A stretch of 63,526 bases of DNA from Phocaeicola massiliensis B84634 = Timone 84634 = DSM 17679 = JCM 13223. Lineage in GTDB: Bacteria; Bacteroidota; Bacteroidia; Bacteroidales; Bacteroidaceae. Both the position numbers and the translations under genes were made by a program. The notes below the pieces were generated by a model. The model saw only the letters and a list, made by a program, of their open reading frames with translations, was not told the origin of the DNA and made no database searches. Positions 1 to 7,615 of this stretch are shown one piece after another. Location: NCBI RefSeq assembly GCF_000382445.1, contig NZ_KB905473.1, positions 74,517 through 138,042 of the forward strand, given 5' to 3'. Every line of letters starts with the position of its first letter. Positions within the stretch are counted from its first letter, which is position 1.

Positions 1-22
1 CCAAGGTCGCAGACCTTAATTC

Positions 23-505
23 TCACAATTTGCGCCAAGCCTCGAAGTCCTCTTCATAAAGGCTTAGGTGGTGGCGCACGATGTTCTCGATGATGCCCGA
101 TACGCTCATGCGTCTCCCTCCGAGGATGCGGACGACACGATCAAGACGGTCTCGTACATCGGAACTGACGAAGACTGGCTTGCGGTCGTCAATCCTTGGA
201 ACCTGGAGGAAGGTCTGCTGATACTCCTCCAATGTCGCCTTGCGCTGCTTGCCACTGATGCGCTTCTGCGGATTCGGTGGCGATTGAGCCTCGTTCGTTG
301 ATGTTTCCTCTCTATAGGGAGTTGTTGCAGCAACTTTCTCTACAATTGCTCTCAACTCTGGGTTCTCTACATCATCATAGAGAGAATTACAACTACTTGG
401 ATTGGCTTTGCTGCCATACGTAGATGGTTTAACAAAATCCAAATACTCTTTTTCCATCAGCTCCTTTTGCCCAGGAGTCAAGACTGCATCTTTTGTTCTT
501 GCCAT
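23..505 (-). CDS. DUF3408 conjugative-element protein
   Basis: A 160-residue protein with a polar, low-complexity N-terminal half and a compact basic C-terminal part (about residues 105-160) containing VFVSSDVRDRLDRVV and GRRMSVSGIIENIVRHHL. That pattern matches the DUF3408 family found beside mobilization and transfer genes of Bacteroides conjugative transposons, where it may have a ribbon-helix-helix-like DNA-binding or relaxosome role. The role is inferred from the family and not shown here. It opens the window and is followed by excisionase-like and integrase genes, so it belongs to the same element. The start MARTKDAV is the only good methionine. Confidence 0.75.
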   Translation of the reverse strand: MARTKDAVLTPGQKELMEKEYLDFVKPSTYGSKANPSSCNSLYDDVENPELRAIVEKVAATTPYREETSTNEAQSPPNPQKRISGKQRKATLEEYQQTFLQVPRIDDRKPVFVSSDVRDRLDRVVRILGGRRMSVSGIIENIVRHHLSLYEEDFEAWRKL

Positions 506-902
506 AGCTTATGCTGTTTTATTTGTTAGTATAGTGGTCACGGTTTGCACCATTGACCGATTGTCGGGTGCAAAGTAAGTGTACTGAGTGCAGCCATGCA
601 ACTGATTGGGTGTAACGTGGCAATTTAGTTGTGGCTTGCTTATTTGCATACCGAGATAGTTGTGAGAACTTCAACGTATTTCTCAACTCATCATTGTTCA
701 TGTATTCGTTGCAGTCGTGCAAGTTTTTCTTGTTGTTTTTGGCGTTGAAGTCGGCAAACCCCGGCAACATACTGCCACAGAAATTGAAAACGCTTGTTTT
801 TAGATTGCCGTGCCTTATCTTTGCACTCACAAACGTGGAGCACAGCATATGCGTGGAGCTTTGCGACATATAACATAGTATAAACTTAGAAAAGAGAAAA
901 GT
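505..902. other. 398-bp intergenic region between divergent element genes
   Basis: No convincing gene is present. The long minus-strand frame across it is read antisense through the HTH gene and has no family resemblance. The right part holds the promoter of the HTH gene at 903. A short direct repeat, GCGTGGAGC-like, occurs twice near 833-860 just downstream of that promoter. Confidence 0.6.
794..823 (+). promoter_or_regulatory. Bacteroides-type promoter for the HTH pair
   Basis: TTG at 794-796, 19 bp, then TATCTTTG at 816-823, which fits the Bacteroides -33/-7 consensus (TTTG, N19-21, TAnnTTTG). It lies about 80 bp upstream of the first HTH gene, leaving a leader that could be regulated. 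Confidence 0.55.
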
Positions 903-1214
903 ATGGGATTCATCGTATTCGAGGAAGAGGCATTCAACTATCTTGATGCCCAGTTGGAGAACTTCGTGAAGCGCATGGACAGAATCCGTGAGCGCAGTGA
1001 GGACAAGACCATGAACAAGTGGCTCGACACGCAGGACGTGTGTCAGACGCTCAACATCTGCCCACGGACAGTGCAGACGCTTCGGGACAACGGAACTTTG
1101 GCTTATATGCAAATCAGCCACAAGACCTACTACAAGCCGGAGGACGTGATGGCTATCGTAGCAGTAGTGGAGGACAAGAAAAAGGACATGCGCTTTCGCA
1201 AGTGCACAGGTTAG
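903..1214 (+). CDS. Excisionase-like HTH protein (first of pair)
   Basis: A 103-residue protein with a MerR/excisionase-type winged helix at about residues 38-85: WLDTQDVCQTLNICPRTVQ, a turn with RDNGTLAY, and a wing ending YYKPEDVMAI. Small paired proteins of this type next to the integrase of CTnDOT-like elements (Xis2c/Xis2d) bind attachment DNA and promote excision or activate transfer genes. That assignment is by analogy. The N-terminal 35 residues are acidic and helical. A purine-rich AGAAAAG lies directly before the ATG. A similar gene follows 82 bp downstream, probably in the same transcript. Confidence 0.75.
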   Translation: MGFIVFEEEAFNYLDAQLENFVKRMDRIRERSEDKTMNKWLDTQDVCQTLNICPRTVQTLRDNGTLAYMQISHKTYYKPEDVMAIVAVVEDKKKDMRFRKCTG

Positions 1215-1296
1215 GCTGTCAACATACAACAGCCACTTTATCCAATGCAGCAAGTAAACCGAGTAACGTAAGTATCAACAATAAAACGAGACAACT

Positions 1297-1605
1297 ATGA
1301 GCAATGAAGTAATGACAAGAAACAGCGAGTGGATGAACCACATCGTGAACCACCTCAACCGAATGGTTGACAATTTTGAACGTGCCGTGATGAACTACCG
1401 CCCCATGCTTGACGGTGAGCGCTTCATGACGGACAAGGAGCTTTGTGCCAGGCTGCAACTGAGCCGAAGAACCCTGCAGGACTACCGAAACAACGGTGTC
1501 ATCCCGTATATCCAGCTTGGCGGAAAGATACTCTACCGCGAGTCCGACATTCAGAAGATTCTGATGGCTAACTATCGTGAGGCGTACAGAATGAAAGGTA
1601 TGTAG
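1297..1605 (+). CDS. Excisionase-like HTH protein (second of pair)
   Basis: A 102-residue HTH_17 protein with the same architecture as its upstream neighbour: a helical N-terminus (about residues 1-45), then RFMTDKELCARLQLSRRTLQ with NNGVIPYIQLGGKILYRE forming the helix-turn-helix and wing. The two proteins are clearly paralogous in layout, as with Xis2c and Xis2d of CTnDOT. Likely role: DNA architecture or regulation in excision of the element. The transcript ends at a strong hairpin just downstream. The function is inferred from family and context only. Confidence 0.75.
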   Translation: MSNEVMTRNSEWMNHIVNHLNRMVDNFERAVMNYRPMLDGERFMTDKELCARLQLSRRTLQDYRNNGVIPYIQLGGKILYRESDIQKILMANYREAYRMKGM

Positions 1606-1638
1606 GAGAATGTCCTTGATGAGTGTGTGAAATGAACA

Positions 1639-1696
1639 AGGCGACAACGTATAACTTACCGAGTGTGGTTGTTATAGGTTGTCGCCTCGTTTTATT
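1639..1696 (+). terminator. Terminator after the HTH pair
   Basis: A 17-bp stem, AGGCGACAACGTATAAC (1639-1655) against GTTATAGGTTGTCGCCT (1671-1687), has a single mismatch and is followed by CGTTTTATT. This is a rho-independent terminator for the plus-strand pair, facing the convergent RhuM-like gene. Confidence 0.75.
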
Positions 1697-1837
1697 GGCT
1701 ATACCGAGTTGTTCGTGTTTGCCGGGTATCATTTGTGTTACCTGTATAAATCTAATACCATGCTAAAACACACTGCGGTGGTTCGCCCAAGTGGCTGGAG
1801 GCGCAAAGCCTCCAAGGAACGTTGCTTTATGGCAGGT

Positions 1838-2200
1838 CTATGCCATTGCATTCTCTGTAAAGATACAGACCAGTTTAGTGCGGCTTGTCTGTCTGCCGAT
1901 GACGGACTGCATGATGAACTCCCGAAAAGCTCTGCTCTCAATGCTGTCAATACGGAAGGCTACCGCAATGACGAGTTCAAGGCTATACACATCATAGCTG
2001 ATGCGGTCGTTCTTCCTGACATGACGGCGTACACCCTGCTCTTTCAGAATGCCATCCTTGAATATAGCCTTGACAGCCTTGCGCACATAGCAGCCGAATA
2101 CATTATACATGTCGGCAATCTCCTGCATGGTCATCCATACAGTATCGGTCGGCATGGATACCGTTCCGCTCTCGCTGATAGTTATAACTCCTCTGTTCAT
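1838..2200 (-). CDS. RhuM-like DNA-binding protein, short form
   Basis: A 120-residue protein resembling the N-terminal part of RhuM/KilA-type proteins: VWMTMQEIADMYNV (HTH-like), a central charged stretch, then YDVYSLELVIAVAFRIDS and SRAFREFIMQSV, which parallels the family's 'LDMIIAVGYRV..FR.WA' segment. Full-length RhuM proteins are over 300 residues, so this is a short version. Its ATG overlaps the stop codon of the upstream integrase by 3 nt, so the two are co-translated. The biochemical role of the family is not well defined. A regulatory role in the integrated element is inferred from position. Confidence 0.65.
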   Translation of the reverse strand: MNRGVITISESGTVSMPTDTVWMTMQEIADMYNVFGCYVRKAVKAIFKDGILKEQGVRRHVRKNDRISYDVYSLELVIAVAFRIDSIESRAFREFIMQSVIGRQTSRTKLVCIFTENAMA

Positions 2201-3408
2201 TTTCCAATAGTTTTTTCGTTCGATAATCTGTTCCTTTCTCGCTTGGCAATAAGCTTATCCATGTCATTTGAAATCTTCTGCTCCGTCACCTGCGCATAGA
2301 CCTGTGTGCTTGTAATGTCTGCGTGTCCCATCATCTTGGCTATGCTGCCGATGGGAATGTCCTCGTTGAGCATCAAGACTCCGAATGTATGGCGGCTGGC
2401 GTGGAATCCCAACTTATTACTTATGCCAAGCACCATTCCAAGGGTATGCACATCAAGATAGATGTCTTTCTTCTCACCCAGTGGAAAAACAGGCTTGCTG
2501 TCGTCCGTGGTATTGTAGAGCGAAAGTATCTTCTCGGCTATCGGATGGAGCGGCACGAAGAACTCCACGCCTGTCTTCTCTCTTTCCTTGCGGATGAACT
2601 TCCTACCCTCGGAGTTCTCACTGATATGGTGAGGGTACAGTTTCTTTACATCTATATAGGATAAGGAGGTGAGCGAGGCAAAAATGAAACATCTGCGTGC
2701 AAGCTCCGTTCGCTCGTCAGCCATCGGGGTAGAGAGCATCCTGATGAAGTCTGCCTTGCTGATATGGGTCATCTTCGGGGCTGCCTTCTTCTCATACCCT
2801 ATCTTGGCTATGGGATTGAAGCGGATAATGCTCCTGTCCACTGCCTTGTACATCAACATGTTCAGCCAGAGAAGGCAATGGTTCACGTAGCTGTCGATAC
2901 GTCCCTGGTCTCGTTTCAGGAATAGCTTGTATTCCTCCCCGAAATTCTCGTCTATGTCCTCAAAGGCGATGTCGTCCTTATCCAACGAATGGACAAAGGC
3001 TCTCAGGTTCTTCTGCCATGTTCGCTTGTGCAGAAAGGTTTGTCTGGCTTTTGAGGTTCGATACCATTCCACGATGGTATCACCAAAGTTCAGCAAGAAC
3101 CTTCCTGTCGTGTCCTTGTCCTTCAACACAGCCTTCAGCATTTCCACGGTGATGATGCCATTGGCGGTAAGAAGTGAGTTGTATTTATCCTTGACCTCAG
3201 CAAGGAAACTTGCCAATCGTCCGTTGTCCCTTACGTTCCGTACCTCTCCCTTCTTGGCGTTCCACTCCTGTGGGGTACAGGATATGCCTGTGGAAATGGC
3301 TGCACTTTTGCCGTCAACGGTGATGCGGCAAAGTATGTTGGCTGTTCCATCTGCCTTCACCTTCTGTCTGTTGATGTAAGGCAAAATAGAAAATGTACTT
3401 CTGCTCAT
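2197..3408 (-). CDS. Tyrosine recombinase / integrase A
   Basis: A 403-residue site-specific integrase. The true start is most likely MSRSTFSILPYI at 3408, because the 41 upstream codons do not resemble the family. Order: an arm-type N-terminus (TANILCRITVDGKSAAI), a SAM-like core-binding domain around residues 90-190, and a catalytic domain with HASRHTFG, MMGHADI and the nucleophile Tyr371 in QVYAQ. The first catalytic arginine appears replaced by serine (SLTSLSYIDVK), a known feature of CTnDOT IntDOT-type integrases. Its stop overlaps the RhuM-like start. The second recombinase lies 64 bp upstream on the same strand. Confidence 0.9.
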   Translation of the reverse strand: MSRSTFSILPYINRQKVKADGTANILCRITVDGKSAAISTGISCTPQEWNAKKGEVRNVRDNGRLASFLAEVKDKYNSLLTANGIITVEMLKAVLKDKDTTGRFLLNFGDTIVEWYRTSKARQTFLHKRTWQKNLRAFVHSLDKDDIAFEDIDENFGEEYKLFLKRDQGRIDSYVNHCLLWLNMLMYKAVDRSIIRFNPIAKIGYEKKAAPKMTHISKADFIRMLSTPMADERTELARRCFIFASLTSLSYIDVKKLYPHHISENSEGRKFIRKEREKTGVEFFVPLHPIAEKILSLYNTTDDSKPVFPLGEKKDIYLDVHTLGMVLGISNKLGFHASRHTFGVLMLNEDIPIGSIAKMMGHADITSTQVYAQVTEQKISNDMDKLIAKRERNRLSNEKTIGK

Positions 3409-3472
3409 AGTTGTTGTCCTTATAATATAATAATGTAGTTGAAACTGTAAAAAGAAAAGTTGAAAGCCTTGT

Positions 3473-4705
3473 TCATAATGCGAGAATAAAGTCCTTCTCG
3501 GTTGCAGCGATGAACTTGTCCATGTCCTCAAACAGCTTCTTTTGGGTTACTCTCGCATACCGCTGCGTCATCTTCACATCCTTGTGACCGAGCATCTTGC
3601 AGATGGTCTCCATCGGCACACCAGCCTCCAGCGTAATGAGGCTGGCGAACGAGTGTCGTCCCGAATGGTAGGAATAGGTCTTGCTCGTTTCCGCCAACTT
3701 GCAGATGGTGATGAGATCGATACGAACACGATTCGTGCTCAGCAATGGGAAAAGGGTATCTCTTGCCTCGTCCTCGTATTTCGCCATCAGCTCCAACGCC
3801 TCGGGCAGGAGTTTCACCCTGGCAAGTGTTCCGGTCTTCTTGCGGTTATAGACGAGCCATTTGTCGCCATCCTCCAACACCTTGACATTGGCTTTCGTGA
3901 TGGAAACGGTGTCTATGAAGGCTGTTCCTGCATAGCAGGCGAAAAGAAACAGGTCACGGCTAACGGATAGCCTCGGCTTGTCTTCGGGCAGTTCCACATC
4001 ACGGATTTTTATGAAATCAGACATGCTGAGAGCCTTGGGTGTCGTAACCTTTGGAGTGCCAACCCGATAATGGGCGAACAGCAGGTTCTTGCACAAGCCT
4101 CGCTCAAAGGCGATGCGGCACATCTTCTTGAAGAGCGACACATAGATGGTGATGGTTCCTGATGAAAAGCCTTTCTCGTCAAGCAGGTAATGGTGAAAGT
4201 CACTGATGAAAGGCTCGGTCAGCTGTCCGAAAGCCAAATCAGTCAACCTGTACTTCTCCCCGATGAACTCAGCGAGATTCTTGCGAATCTTTCTGTAAGT
4301 CCAGACACTGCTCTTCGACATATCGATGCCCTCATGGGTGCTGAGTTCACTGATATGCTCGTCCACGAAGGAGAGAAGGGTGGTCTGTGTCTTGACGCTG
4401 CCCTGCAAAGCCTCCTTGACATCCTTAGCCTCGAAGTCCGTTCTCTTTTCCACAAGCACATCGAAAGCCTTTTGGATGGAAAGCAACAACTGCTCGATGT
4501 CCTTGTTGGTCTCCACGGCTTCCTTGCTCTTGCCCTCCAATCGGCTGGCACGAGGATTCCAAAGCGATGGAGTGCAAGACAACTTGCAGGAGAACTGCGC
4601 CATAGTCCTGTTCACCGTGATGCGTCCCATGATGGGAGCTTTTCCATTCTTGTCCATTCCGCTCTTTTTTAGGTAGAGCAACACCTTGAATTTTTCGATT
4701 TTCAT
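3473..4705 (-). CDS. Tyrosine recombinase / integrase B
   Basis: A 410-residue tyrosine recombinase. The start at MKIEKFKV (4705) fits the usual N-terminus better than the GTG-like start 8 codons upstream. It has the arm-binding region (PIMGRITVNRTMAQFS), a core-binding domain, and a catalytic domain with YHSGRHSFAS, MLGHKDVKMTQ and nucleophile Tyr383 in QRYAR. The first catalytic Arg position reads ACYAGTAFID, again without arginine. Tandem integrases at the end of an element are common in Bacteroides mobilizable elements. Facing its 5' side is the probable attachment end at 4798-4923. Confidence 0.9.
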   Translation of the reverse strand: MKIEKFKVLLYLKKSGMDKNGKAPIMGRITVNRTMAQFSCKLSCTPSLWNPRASRLEGKSKEAVETNKDIEQLLLSIQKAFDVLVEKRTDFEAKDVKEALQGSVKTQTTLLSFVDEHISELSTHEGIDMSKSSVWTYRKIRKNLAEFIGEKYRLTDLAFGQLTEPFISDFHHYLLDEKGFSSGTITIYVSLFKKMCRIAFERGLCKNLLFAHYRVGTPKVTTPKALSMSDFIKIRDVELPEDKPRLSVSRDLFLFACYAGTAFIDTVSITKANVKVLEDGDKWLVYNRKKTGTLARVKLLPEALELMAKYEDEARDTLFPLLSTNRVRIDLITICKLAETSKTYSYHSGRHSFASLITLEAGVPMETICKMLGHKDVKMTQRYARVTQKKLFEDMDKFIAATEKDFILAL

Positions 4706-4797
4706 AACGCTTACATTTTGAGTGTGCAAATATAATCATTTTGTAAGCGTTCCTTGATACGCAAAACATTGAGAATCAGCGCAATAAAATCCGTTGA

Positions 4798-4923
4798 TGC
4801 ACAAAGTTGCCTTTCCGCATTGTTACCTGCTTTGCATAGGTAACTGTGGCTCACGATTTAGTAACTGAACTACTTCAATATTCCTCACTCGCTTGCTTTA
4901 TGGCGATTTGGCAACTTTGTGCA
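4798..4923. repeat. Inverted repeat at the probable attachment end
   Basis: TGCACAAAGTTGCC (4798-4811) recurs as its exact reverse complement GGCAACTTTGTGCA (4910-4923). Between them is a small palindrome, GTTACCT...AGGTAAC, at about 4824-4846. The structure sits directly outside integrase B, where CTnDOT/NBU-type elements carry att and arm-binding sites. The exact crossover cannot be placed without the other end of the element. The 4706-5042 gap contains no gene. Confidence 0.5.
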
Positions 4924-5042
4924 AATCTGCTCATTCCCAACTGTTTACGTTCCAACCTCTCTTATTCTCCTTTGGCTGCTTTAGAGCTTTATGTTAATAA
5001 TAGAAAAACTTTAAATTTATAAATTTAAAAAACTAAAATTGG

Positions 5043-5540
5043 TTATACATATTCTGTTGGTTCCGAGAGCTTTTCTCTCTGTCCATATTTCATATAACGT
5101 TTGGGAGAAACGCCCGTCACCTTTTTAAAAGCAGCATAAAACGCACTTCGCGACAGAAACCCGCAGCGTTGAGGCAGCTCCTCCGGCGGACACTTGCCCG
5201 AACGGAGCAGTTCCTTGGCATATTCCACCCGATACGTGTTCACCAACTCTTTCAGATGACAACCGAAGTAGCGGTTGACCACGTTGGACAGATAAGTCTG
5301 GTTCGTTTCAATCATATCGCTCAGCTTCTTCAGTGAGAGCTTCGGGTCAAGAAACACTTGGCGCACTTCCAAATAATACAATACATATTTATATAGCTCA
5401 CAATCGACTTTCCTTTTCGGAACCACTTCGCTGTCCGCATACTTCTGCTCCCAATAAAGGCGGGCAGCCCGGAAGAGCAGATTCTTCTGCCTTTCGGAAG
5501 TAAAAGTGCGCTTGTCGCGGTGTAGAAACAGGTAGTCCAT
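5043..5540 (-). CDS. AraC-family regulator, short
   Basis: A 165-residue protein whose C-terminal 100 residues form an AraC-type double helix-turn-helix: LSLKKLSDMIETNQTYLSN (first HTH), then ELPQRCGFLSRSAFYAAF and KVTGVSPKRY (second HTH signature). The N-terminal 60 residues show no known sensor domain, and no in-frame start lies further upstream, so it may be a short regulator or the tail of a larger one. Its 5' leader contains one of two copies of a palindromic core (5606-5646), which may act as operator, attenuator or recombination site. The target is unknown. Confidence 0.75.
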   Translation of the reverse strand: MDYLFLHRDKRTFTSERQKNLLFRAARLYWEQKYADSEVVPKRKVDCELYKYVLYYLEVRQVFLDPKLSLKKLSDMIETNQTYLSNVVNRYFGCHLKELVNTYRVEYAKELLRSGKCPPEELPQRCGFLSRSAFYAAFKKVTGVSPKRYMKYGQREKLSEPTEYV

Positions 5541-5605
5541 TGTACTCTCTTTTTATCGTCTCTATTTCAAATAAATATACATCTTTCAAATCCTTAAAAA
5601 AGGGT

Positions 5606-5646
5606 TGCGTTCGGTGCATCTCTTAGTAAGAGATACACCGAACGCA
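5606..5646 (-). repeat. Palindrome copy 1 (AraC-gene leader)
   Basis: 20-bp arms TGCGTTCGGTGCATCTCTTA and its complement flank a single central base, with one C/A mismatch that is a G-U pair on the minus-strand RNA. Read leftwards it is followed by ACCCTTTTTT, so it could attenuate transcription into the AraC gene. The inner 25 bp (5614-5638) are identical, in opposite orientation, to those of the copy at 5790-5814. Confidence 0.7.
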
Positions 5647-5772
5647 CATAAGCACTTTATTATTAGTTGTTTAAGCCCATAAAAAAGCGTCCTGAAACTT
5701 AAGACTAAAGATATTTTTGCACTTGCCTTGTGATTTTTCTTCTCAAAAAGTTTTAATTATCAAAACTTTGTG

Positions 5773-5780
5773 TAAATTTG
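5773..5780 (+). promoter_or_regulatory. Candidate promoter inside the palindrome-flanked segment
   Basis: TAAATTTG matches the Bacteroides -7 consensus and points rightwards. The predicted transcription start falls almost exactly on the left edge of palindrome copy 2, so the RNA would begin with that hairpin. The -33 region is only weakly matched (GTTTTA). Confidence 0.4.
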
Positions 5781-5785
5781 CAGCG

Positions 5786-5818
5786 AAAAGTGTATCTCTT
5801 ACTAAGAGATGCACTTTT
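5786..5818 (+). repeat. Palindrome copy 2 / terminator-like hairpin
   Basis: 16-bp arms AAAAGTGTATCTCTTA and TAAGAGATGCACTTTT surround one central base; the only mismatch is a U-G pair in plus-strand RNA. It is followed by a T-rich run (TTTTTTTTCTTC), so it looks like an intrinsic terminator read rightwards. Its core is the inverted twin of copy 1. Confidence 0.7.
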
Positions 5819-5956
5819 TTTCTTCTTTCTCCTGAAATCTTATTCACCACATCCCCAACAGGTTAAGCATCATTAAGTGTTTGTTTTACTTCTGTTCCGT
5901 AAATCTTAACGGATGTCAACGTATCATAATGGATAGATTTTGAGGTATTTGGAAAA

Positions 5957-6020
5957 GACCAAAGAGTTTCCGAAAAAGAACTAAGGCTTTTTCAATACGA
6001 CCAAGACTTTTTAGCCAAAA
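5957..6020. repeat. 21-bp-period tandem array A (degenerate)
   Basis: Three consecutive units of 21, 21 and 22 bp starting at 5957, 5978 and 5999. Each begins GACCAA- or GAACTAAG-like, followed by a T-run and an A-run. The same unit type recurs at 23655-23733 and 50968-51051. Confidence 0.6.
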
Positions 6021-6024
6021 GGGA

Positions 6025-6222
6025 GCAATCTTTGTTATTATTCTAAGAGCCGCTTGTCGGAGCTGCCGGATAGTGGAAGAAGACATTCGTAGGGGAGCTA
6101 CAGAAGACGGGATGAAAAAGACCCGGACGGAAACGGTTTGCAAAATGAAGAGTGACGGAATTCCCTTTTCTACGATGGCCCAATATACAGAACTGTCGAT
6201 AGAAGAGATCGAACAATTGTAA
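6025..6222 (+). pseudogene. Remnant of Rpn / PD-(D/E)XK nuclease-type transposase
   Basis: The plus frame ending at 6222 reads EEDIRRGATEDGMKKTRTE, then VCKMKSDGIPFSTMAQYT, then ELSIEEIEQL and a stop. This is the characteristic C-terminus of Rpn-family recombination-promoting nucleases (a charged repeat helix followed by 'GI....IA..TGLS.EEI..L'). The catalytic PD-(D/E)XK part, normally about 200 residues upstream, is absent. The frame opens into non-coding sequence and the 21-bp array. It is a decayed tail and not a working gene. A short ATG-initiated form could start at 6112. Confidence 0.6.
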
Positions 6223-6243
6223 ATCTCAGCTAAGGTTCGCCTA

Positions 6244-6274
6244 AAAGGTTCTACAACCGAGAACCTTTATTTAA
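6244..6274 (+). terminator. Hairpin after the nuclease remnant
   Basis: A perfect 9-bp stem, AAAGGTTCT (6244-6252) and AGAACCTTT (6260-6268), is followed by ATTTAAT. It probably is the leftover terminator of the Rpn-type gene. Confidence 0.5.
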
Positions 6275-6292
6275 TCCGTGGCTGAGGGACAT

Positions 6293-6329
6293 AAAAAACT
6301 CCTCACTATTTTCGCAAACAATGAGGAGT
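6293..6329 (-). terminator. Terminator of the minus-strand glycan operon
   Basis: Read on the minus strand, ACTCCTCATTG...TAGTGAGGAGT forms a hairpin followed directly by TTTTTTAT. It lies 37 bp past the stop of the DUF2264 gene and closes the operon that begins near 11,650. Confidence 0.75.
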
Positions 6330-6365
6330 CGGCTATGTTAAAACAATATTATGTTAAAGTCGATA

Positions 6366-7607
6366 TTATTCACTTCTGAGTGAATGATGTCCATCAATAG
6401 GAAACGGTTGTCCGCTCCATGCTTTCTGTGATGTCCATGGTTCGGCTGCATCTTTCCAGAACGGGTGATCGGCAGGCAATCCCAATGGCATGAATACCAA
6501 AGAAGTCATGTACAAACTGCCGTTGTTGGTATAATAATTGGAAAGGTCGGGCTGATGACCGGCAAATCCCAATTGGAGGAACCCTTTTTCGTTGAAATTT
6601 CCTTCCACTTTGAACATATTGTTCATTACGGCAGTTAATGCGCTGCGCACCTGGCCGTTGCTCATTCCTTCGGGCAGTCCGTATTTCCATGCTGCCATGG
6701 CAAGTGTCTGGAAAGCTCCCATACGGTACACTACAGACCGGCCAAATGCAGGATATGTGCCTTCGGGAGAAATAAGACGTTCCATAAATACATTGAAACG
6801 CTGCATGCGTTTGATGGCAAGTTTGGTGCTGATAGGAGTCCAGAAGTGATGTTTGTTCAGTACTTCCAGCATTTCGATATACATAGGGTGAATAACGTAA
6901 GCATTGTAATAATCAAGTGCGAACTCAGAACCGTCTGAGTACCAGCCGTCACTCAAATACCATTCATTTATCTTATTGGAAGCAACTGTCAATACATATT
7001 GGTCGGCATCTTCGCCTACCGACATCAGGAATGCTTCAATCAAGCCGCGGAATAATAGCCAGTTATTATATGCCGGGCGTACGATTTTCAAACGTTGGAA
7101 ACGTTCGATGTAGCGTTTCTGAGTTGTTTCATCCAACAACTGCCAAGTGGCTTCGGGTGCACGCAGGAAACTTTCTGCTATATAGGCAGCATCTACCAAT
7201 CGTTGTGTTGATTTGGTTTCCCACAATAAGAAGTCGGGGCTGTCGGGATCTACGGCATTTTTGTAAGCAAGCACAGCCCATTCGCGCATCTGTTTGCGCA
7301 TCTTTCCTTCTTCGGTATCATCGTCAGGCAATGCCAGCCAAGGCGAGATGCCGGCCATCAGTCTGCCAAACGTTTCCATATAGGCCACACGTTTATCACG
7401 TCCGTCCCAAGTGGGGCTGAGTTCGAGTTGCATGTTTTTTTGAAGTTCGCCCTTGCTCATGTTTTCAAGCACCGGAGCTGCAATGCGGTAACACAATTCA
7501 ACCCATTGTTGTCGGTCGTTGACCGGTGCGGTAGTTTTCTTTTTGGCAGAGGCTGCCGTTAAAAAGAAAACAGATATAAATGCTAAAGTAATTAATCGTA
7601 GTTTCAT
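6366..7607 (-). CDS. DUF2264 exported protein (GH154-like)
   Basis: A 413-residue protein with a cleavable signal peptide (MKLRLITLAFISVFFLTAASA). The mature part matches DUF2264: WVELCYRIAAPVLENMSKGE near the N-terminus, ETFGRLMAGISPWLAL, NNWLLFRGLIEAFL and DGWYSDGSEFALDYYNAYVIHP in the (alpha/alpha) barrel. DUF2264 proteins are, as I recall, grouped at least partly in glycoside hydrolase family 154, with activity on glucuronic acid linkages; I could not check the subfamily. It is last in an operon with a lyase and a GH88 enzyme, so a role in trimming uronic-acid oligosaccharides in the periplasm is likely. The gap to the upstream gene is 8 bp. Confidence 0.8.
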   Translation of the reverse strand: MKLRLITLAFISVFFLTAASAKKKTTAPVNDRQQWVELCYRIAAPVLENMSKGELQKNMQLELSPTWDGRDKRVAYMETFGRLMAGISPWLALPDDDTEEGKMRKQMREWAVLAYKNAVDPDSPDFLLWETKSTQRLVDAAYIAESFLRAPEATWQLLDETTQKRYIERFQRLKIVRPAYNNWLLFRGLIEAFLMSVGEDADQYVLTVASNKINEWYLSDGWYSDGSEFALDYYNAYVIHPMYIEMLEVLNKHHFWTPISTKLAIKRMQRFNVFMERLISPEGTYPAFGRSVVYRMGAFQTLAMAAWKYGLPEGMSNGQVRSALTAVMNNMFKVEGNFNEKGFLQLGFAGHQPDLSNYYTNNGSLYMTSLVFMPLGLPADHPFWKDAAEPWTSQKAWSGQPFPIDGHHSLRSE

Positions 7608-7615
7608 GTGGAGTT

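Noticed and set aside
519..1253. Long minus-strand open frame of 244 codons
   Set aside because: It runs antisense through the first HTH gene and its promoter, has no recognisable domain and unusual composition. The plus-strand HTH proteins explain the coding signal.
1679..2299. Plus-strand open frame of 206 codons opposite the RhuM-like gene
   Set aside because: It is antisense to a gene with family resemblance and overlaps the integrase end. There is no start signal.
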